From the NCBI GenBank assembly GCA_948470475.1, contig OX419342.1:22835077-22899076 (forward strand): a DNA stretch of 64,000 nucleotides, given 5' to 3'. The DNA is from Galaxea fascicularis (Eukaryota > Cnidaria > Anthozoa > Scleractinia > Euphylliidae). The notes beneath the pieces were generated by a model. It was given only the letters and a program-made list of their open reading frames with translations. It was not told the origin of the DNA and did not search any database. A program made the position numbers and the translations under genes. Below, one piece after another: positions 58,201 through 64,000 of this stretch. The first letter of the stretch is position 1. Every line of letters starts with the position of its first letter.

Positions 58201-61200
58201 ATACGCAGACTATGAGTTTCTTTGGGAAAACTTTTGGCGGGAAACCGCGTGCGGGCCGCCATGCTCGTGACGTAAGGTTCAAGTGCTCGGTCCAGACTAT
58301 TTTGCGCGTTGTTCTCAGGTCACTTCCGCCAATAGTATTCCATTTTCAGACTACGAATTTGTCTCTCATTCCTAAACCGGAATAGGTATAAGAAGAACAG
58401 TCCCAAAAAAAAATGCGCTCTAAAGAAGGCCTTAGACGACAGGAATCGCGCGTGTGAGTTGCTTTACCTTTGGGGTTTTTAGCAGCGTCTTCCATGACCT
58501 CCGAGAAGAAATTCCTCAAGAAAAACAAGGCGTCCTACGAAACGTCAACCAAAGATAAGTAAAATGTAATTATAAAAGAGATGAACCACGTTCCCGGGTT
58601 CATGTTCATATGCGACGGAGATGGATTACCTGGTCCACGTTCAGTCTTAGCGGCTGAATAGAGACCCTCAGATTACACTCTTGAGCCTGAAGACCAGCAT
58701 CGGGCCGAATGTACAACATCTTGAGTAGAATCTGAACGAAACATAACACAAGTAATAATCACAATAACAATCAGACCTTTTGTGCCTTGACGCTCATAGT
58801 TAAAGCTTAAAATTCTCCATCTTGGTTGAAGTGTAATTACTGGGAAGAGTTTGCGTCATGTTTAAAGTGTCAGAAAACTGAAGCATGACAAGAATCGCTT
58901 TACTTTCTTATGTTTAATAAGTTTGCCACAGATTCAGGTATGAAAAGCTGATCAGAGGGACGCCTGGACAATTTTGCTGCTCACTGGTGCAAAAAACGAT
59001 GTTTTCTGGTCCTATTTCTTGAGCCACCCTATCGTCAATAAATTCTACAGATACGTACTTAATTTAAGGAAATGTAGAGAAAAACAAAACAACAACATTA
59101 TCCGGGGCCTTTACCATGTTGGCATGGGACTGTTTCGGACAGGTCTCAGACGTGTACTGATACAAGAACTTGTTTATCTGTGAATGAGCCAAGCGGTCCC
59201 TTATCTCTACATCCTGTACGAGCACCACGAGTCGTGAGGCCTGTTCTGTGTCCTGTGGGTACTCCTCGTACTGCAGGCGAATCTAAAGAAAACACAGTGG
59301 AAACGTTACCCAAGGGAAATTACAACAGTAAAATACTCTGCACTAAATTTCGTATGAAGGGTCGCACGTAATTCATATCGTAGAACGTTAAAAAATCAGA
59401 ATGAACTGTTTCTCAATAACTTTCACAAGGTTAACGTAGGAAAATCACGCCTGTGAGGTTGTAAATTTAAAGATTTTTTGTAATCTGTAGCCATGTACCT
59501 CAACCAGTTCATCCATCTACTGGTGACAACCCTGCTTTCAGCTCATATACAAACTCATAAATATAAACCACCTTGCATAACGTGAAAAAAAAGAACAGCA
59601 GAGAAGTACAACCCCAGACTAATGAAGCACCTCTTAGGAGCTATCACTTCAATGGTTACGCTCTAAGATCTCCTCTCAAGTCTCAGAACAAACAGTGGAC
59701 GGTCCCACACAACAAGGAAGTGTCACTGTTTGTAGTCTAGCCTTAGCTCCCTCCTCCCCTCTCCACCCCCCCCACCCCCAACAAGCTTCCCCACCCCCCT
59801 CCACCACCCCAGCCCCCACCCCCAACAAGAATTTCCTTACCTTGTTCAAGTAAAACTCCATCAGTACGTTGTTATTCCTATGGGGTCCTCCGCTGCTCCG
59901 TGAGACCTTTTTAGAGTTGTTCGAATCTGCTTTGTTAGGATTCAGCACAGTCGGTCTGGCAGAGAAGTTCGTAACCGGTTTCCCTTTTTCGTCCAAAGCA
60001 AAGCTTATCCTGCAAGAAAGGAATACTTTCTAAGGGACAGCACGCATATAGAGTTTGTGAGAAAAAAACTATTGAAAGCTAAAGGACATTTCAAAAACTT
60101 AAGCTAAGAATTCGACTTGGAGTAGAGTTGACTGAACGCGTTTAGATTTTGTTTTCGTTTCTTAGAATTTTGTTCAACGAATTGCCCGTACAACGCGGAG
60201 AGGTAGATATCGAATCATTGTTGGAGGGGAAAGTAGCTACAGTGCTATTTTATGGTTTTTCAAAATTTTAAGGTTACGACTGGGATCAATTTTGTTCTCA
60301 TTATATCAGAGGCCATAGAAAACCACAAATAGTTTCAGTGCACGTGCTAATTACTTCGCAAACAGGAAAATTGTAAAATCTTTTAAACGTTTCACTGCTA
60401 CAAACACATCTTTGGGTTAACCCAAATTACGCAACTGTGCCCCTCAAAACCTTTAAACCCTGAGAGTGATCAGCATCAAATTTCCCCTTGTAATTTCATT
60501 GCCTTATAAACCAAAGTGGTTACGAGATTCAATGACAGGATCACACAAGTGAAATTTGCTTGATACTTTGACAACTTCTCCCCACTATTCTAGAGGAAAT
60601 GTTTAGGGACGACACATGAGAATTTAAATTTTAGACTTAGGGTTTAAAGGTTCAGGCCGGTACAGATTACTGTCATTGCAAATGGAGACACAAGTTCTTG
60701 CGATTATGGAGTTTTTACACCGCGTAACGGCAAGAGTTTGTCAGTTCTGAAACTTACGCTTACCGCATTAAGTCGCCTTATACTCACTTTTTCTTCTGGT
60801 CACGTGATGGTGCGCTACCAAAATCTCGGCCACCAAACAAATGCCAGACAACTGACATCTCCTTTAATGTGTAACAGAACACCGCTGGCGGGAAATGACT
60901 GGGGGCACTAAGTTGATCACTTGGACCAATCTACAAAGAAACAATGTCTCGAATTTTAAAGTTTAAATTCAGAAAGGGCTCCGTGCAATCTACAACGCCA
61001 AGGCCACCAGACAGTTAAAATAACGTTAATCAGGCTTAAGACTTGTGGTAAAATAAAAAAAGACGTTAATATAAAAACTACAATAAACTCGCCAATTCCA
61101 AGCGTTTTCGATTACGACTCCTTTTACGTCAGAAAATCACTGTGGTAACTTACAAGAGTTATTTTTAACGAGAGATGGGCGCCAGAGTGGAGCATATCCT

Positions 61201-63920
61201 TGAAATTCCTCGTATTTGATACAATACATCATACATACTGCCACTTCTATGCGTATGCAGCACCTTTCGAGAGTTACCAATTTCACCGGCCCTGATAGGT
61301 AACTGGTGCCATGCATTGTTTTCAAGGCTAGAGGCATTGTCCTTTCGTTCTCAACCCTCCACATCGCTGATGTGGAGTGTCTAACGAGTTGTGTGCGTGT
61401 AACAAGTTGTGATAACCGCTACATCACCCTCTGCGTGGCCGTCTCTTTGCGTGCCACTAAAACAAAAGACTTGTCAGTGATCAAACTACTCACCGGAACA
61501 GTGAAGTGATTTTCCACAATGCTGACTTGTTCATTGATGAGGGACTTGATGATCACTTCATGACTCAAGTCCTCGGGTTCTTTATCAGGGTGTTCCAGAA
61601 TACAGAAATCGTCATCACTATCGTCGAACCCTTCCTCTTCCTCCTGCACAGGATTCCCAACATGTATCTCCAGACTGTTATCTTCAGCAGGGAAATAGTC
61701 TTCGACGGCGCTGCTTATCTCATCGTCTGGGAACAGGAACAGGTCTCGCCTGGGTGATCTCGAAAGCTGATGATTTAGCTCTCCTCTGGAACCCTGTATG
61801 TGTTTTATCAAAAGAAATTTTGCTTTCAACAGCAATACCCTTTTTAAAGGGGCACTGTCATAGCAATTTTGCGTTTTTTAGGTCATAACTGGCTGGAAAT
61901 TGAAACTTGGTACTTACACTCACAAGTAACAACATTCCTGACAAACCAAAAAGAAAACTTCAAATTAATTTTAACAAGGAAACCACCCACACGAATTTTT
62001 TGGCGATTTTTAGAATACACTGTGTCCAAACTTGAAAAAATTGGCAAATTTTTTCAAGTTTCAATCCATTTCCATCCTCGCCATCCTTAGATGCAGATGT
62101 CAAAAAATGGTTTCAGTGCACTAATATGGTTCTTGTTCACGAAACGTGAGCACTATTTTTGGGTTTCTGTTGATGCAAGAGCGTTTTTTAGCCTTTGGAG
62201 TACGGGTCAAATAGCGTGACACTGCCCATTTAAGAACAGAAAACAAAGAAGAGAGAACGATGATCAAACCGTGTAATTTACTAATTGTGTCAAACGGTGT
62301 TTTGTTGATTTCACGACAACTGTTCAGTTCATAATTTAATGTTTCATGTATTCACAACAAAGTGGCGGATTAGATTCTTACCTACTCGTAAACAATTACA
62401 GCAGATTTGACCCATAACTTTGAGTAAGATGAGGGGAGGAGAGGGCAGTTTTGTTTCATCGTTTCTTTGTTTATTTGTTTGTTTGCAAACAAACGGTTTG
62501 TTCCTTCCTTGTTTGCTTCCTTCTTTCCGCTAATTCGTTCTTTCGATTGTTTTCGTACGCAAGACAATACCGTCCTTGAGGCAAAACGGGGGACAAATAC
62601 AGGAAAACCTTCCCGAGTCAGCGAGTTAATGATAGCACTCCAAGACTATTATGAGACGTGGTTTGGACGCGAGGAGAACTACTGAAAAACTTTCTTGGCC
62701 ACTCAAACAGCAACTAATGCCTGTTATGTGAATGATGTATATGAAATAAATCATATATGAACTGCGGAAGTGAAATAAAGTGACCAATGATCCTCGCAGT
62801 TGTGAACGCACTTCATGCAATTGCGTTAAGAAGCCTGAATTGACCTGCTCCCCACAATTTACCTGCTCCCAACGGGTTCATGGCTCAGTTGGTGAGAGCA
62901 TCGCATCGGTATCGCGAGGTCACGGGTTCAAACCCCGTTGAAGTCCTGGGTTTTTTTCAAGCTTCTTTACGCAATTGTATAAATTGCGTTCACAACTGCA
63001 AGGATCATAGTTCACTTGATAATGCCAGTTAGTGAGTGTAATTTGGGCTGAGTACCACCGAATACGCACCTTATCAAAGGTGGGCTCTTGCGATAAGTGC
63101 GAATCCACCATGGCCTCGGTCATGATACTGCTAAGTTCACCATCATCCACGGATCCCTGCTTGACTGGCGGTTCAGCTGGACAGCGGCTTGGCGTCTGGA
63201 AGTTACGCGCTGTTAGTTATTAGGGACCTCGCGAACTGACGACAAGAACAACTTTTCAAATCTAGCTCGCGTGCTTTGGATAATCACTTGTGAGATCAAT
63301 CTTGTTTTTAAGATCCCCTTATGTTCCAATAAGGAACGAGAAAGAGAAAGCGTTCTGGGTAGGTGACAGGTTTAAAATTGGGAAGTCGCACTCGTGCTCA
63401 AAACTAAAGGCCATTATAACCAGCTTTAATGCGTTACCACGTAGCTTCAGACACATATATATATGAGCTAAATGAATTTAGAGCAAACCTTAAACGCCAC
63501 CTTCAGCAATAATGATGTGGGTGGGTGGTGGGATGAGGGGGGGGGGGGGGGGAATATCAAACACGGGAAAGGGGATGAACTGAGGAGGGAAGATAGACAT
63601 GTGTAATTTTAATGTTCATTTTGCATTTTTTTTATATATATTATGTGATATCAGGGCTCCATTTAAACTAGCCATGCTAAATTGGATGTCCCTGTATAAA
63701 TATTGACTTACATAACTAAATAAATAAATAATAAACAGTTCATTCCCATACGTACCGAGGGTGTTTTCGCGGTATCAGGTGGCTCCGGTTCGTAACTAGG
63801 TACCAAGTCTCCGTCAGCCGCAATGTACTGAACCAACTGAAGCAGCGCGGAGCATGAGTCCGAGCATGTCCTAACGTTCACAGCGTTATTTGACATGCGC
63901 AGTTCCACCTGAGGATGACT
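55232..63920 (-). CDS. ATG2: Autophagy-related protein 2 (ATG2), C-terminal ~720 residues
   Basis: Exons, all in matching phase: 63920-63756, 63195-63070, 61793-61494, 60930-60788, 60009-59841, 59282-59115, 58731-58630, 58534-58468, 57851-57637, 57007-56648, 56139-56011, 55459-55232 (stop TAA). ATG2 is a rod-shaped lipid-transfer protein that moves phospholipid from ER to the growing phagophore with WIPI and ATG9. Signatures: VRTCSDSC; acidic DDDFCIL (61596-61616), the GABARAP-binding LIR site known from vertebrate ATG2; VVWHLFGGRDFG; VPIRLDYQGK; LPGILGGVGPVHS; YRRDGRVMRGLQRGANSF; and the end AVGGVLRQVPATVV then ATSNVLGGVRNQI. The N-terminal chorein part lies beyond the window. Exons are clean; introns hold MITEs and G/C runs. 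Vertebrates have ATG2A and ATG2B; which one this matches was not decided. Confidence 0.93.
58100..58145. repeat. G-rich tract in an ATG2 intron
   Basis: Runs of 9-12 G with GGA and GAGGA repeats on the plus strand (C-rich in the ATG2 transcript). Similar tracts: CCCC/ACCCC at 59755-59825 and a G run at 63537-63552. Plus-strand G runs may form quadruplexes. Confidence 0.6.
61848..62229. mobile_element. piggyBac-like MITE (TTAA target) in an ATG2 intron
   Basis: TTAA sits at both borders (61844-61847 and 62230-62233), with ends AGGGGCACTGTCA and the complement ATGGGCAGTGTCA. TTAA duplication is the mark of piggyBac elements. No transposase; non-autonomous. Confidence 0.65.
62789..63006. mobile_element. 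TIR element with tRNA-like core, in an ATG2 intron
   Basis: Same family as 27741-28090: ends GATCCTCGCAGTTGTGAACGC and its near-complement, then GCAATTGCGTTAAGAAGC. The core 62874-62946 is tRNA-like: box A TGGCTCAGTTGG, an ACGGG/CCCGT T-stem around TTCAAAC, and an anticodon-arm-like TCGCATCGGTATCGCGA. The acceptor stem does not pair well. Confidence 0.7.
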
Positions 63921-64000
63921 CTGTGAAATAAACAGATTGTTTTGCTTGCGTATTAATGGGATTGCAACGCTTCACACGTGCACTATACCACCGCGCATCT

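Noticed and set aside
62874..62946. Functional tRNA gene
   Set aside because: The T-arm is sound but the acceptor stem is not, and the unit recurs inside inverted-repeat elements at 27.8-28.0 kb.
1..64000. CRISPR array, bacterial operon or prophage
   Set aside because: Introns, LINE/SINE content and gene families show an animal nuclear genome; no regular short repeats with unique spacers were seen.

Overview
The window is animal nuclear DNA, most likely from an anthozoan cnidarian (a coral or sea anemone). This is inferred from intron-rich genes with GT-AG phase-matched exons, cnidarian-style short rhodopsin-type GPCRs, small membrane collagens, an autophagy gene (ATG2) and a heavy load of LINE, SINE and fold-back DNA elements. 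Species cannot be told from the sequence alone.

Layout. 1-1.4 kb: 5' end of a decayed BEL/Pao retrotransposon (minus). 2.9-34.4 kb: a cluster of related type II transmembrane collagen genes. Copy 1 (plus, 3.3-8.25 kb) has a broken coiled-coil half and an intact collagen/C-terminal half. A full LINE with two open ORFs (10.5-15.2 kb) abuts the first visible exon of copy 2 (plus, 15.2-21.2 kb). Copy 3 (minus, 34.4-27.3 kb) is complete and near-identical to copy 2 over its 3' exons, so copies 2 and 3 face each other tail to tail as a large inverted duplication. The ~6 kb between them is packed with palindromic elements and holds a third, dead collagen exon lying between long inverted repeats.

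34.4-42 kb (minus): two more 'first exons' (37.6-38.1 and 41.5-42.0 kb), each coding a tyrosine-motif cytoplasmic tail plus one membrane span. Both end in the same splice phase as copy 3's own first exon, and neither has a downstream exon set of its own. Alternative first exons feeding one shared collagen ectodomain is the most interesting reading of the window.

46-54.5 kb: tandemly duplicated segments with two open single-exon GPCR genes and one deleted GPCR pseudogene. 55.2-63.9 kb (minus): twelve exons coding about the last 720 residues of the lipid-transfer autophagy protein ATG2; its 5' part lies beyond the right edge.

Exon borders were placed by eye from splice signals, reading phase and comparison between copies. 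Transcript data were not available.
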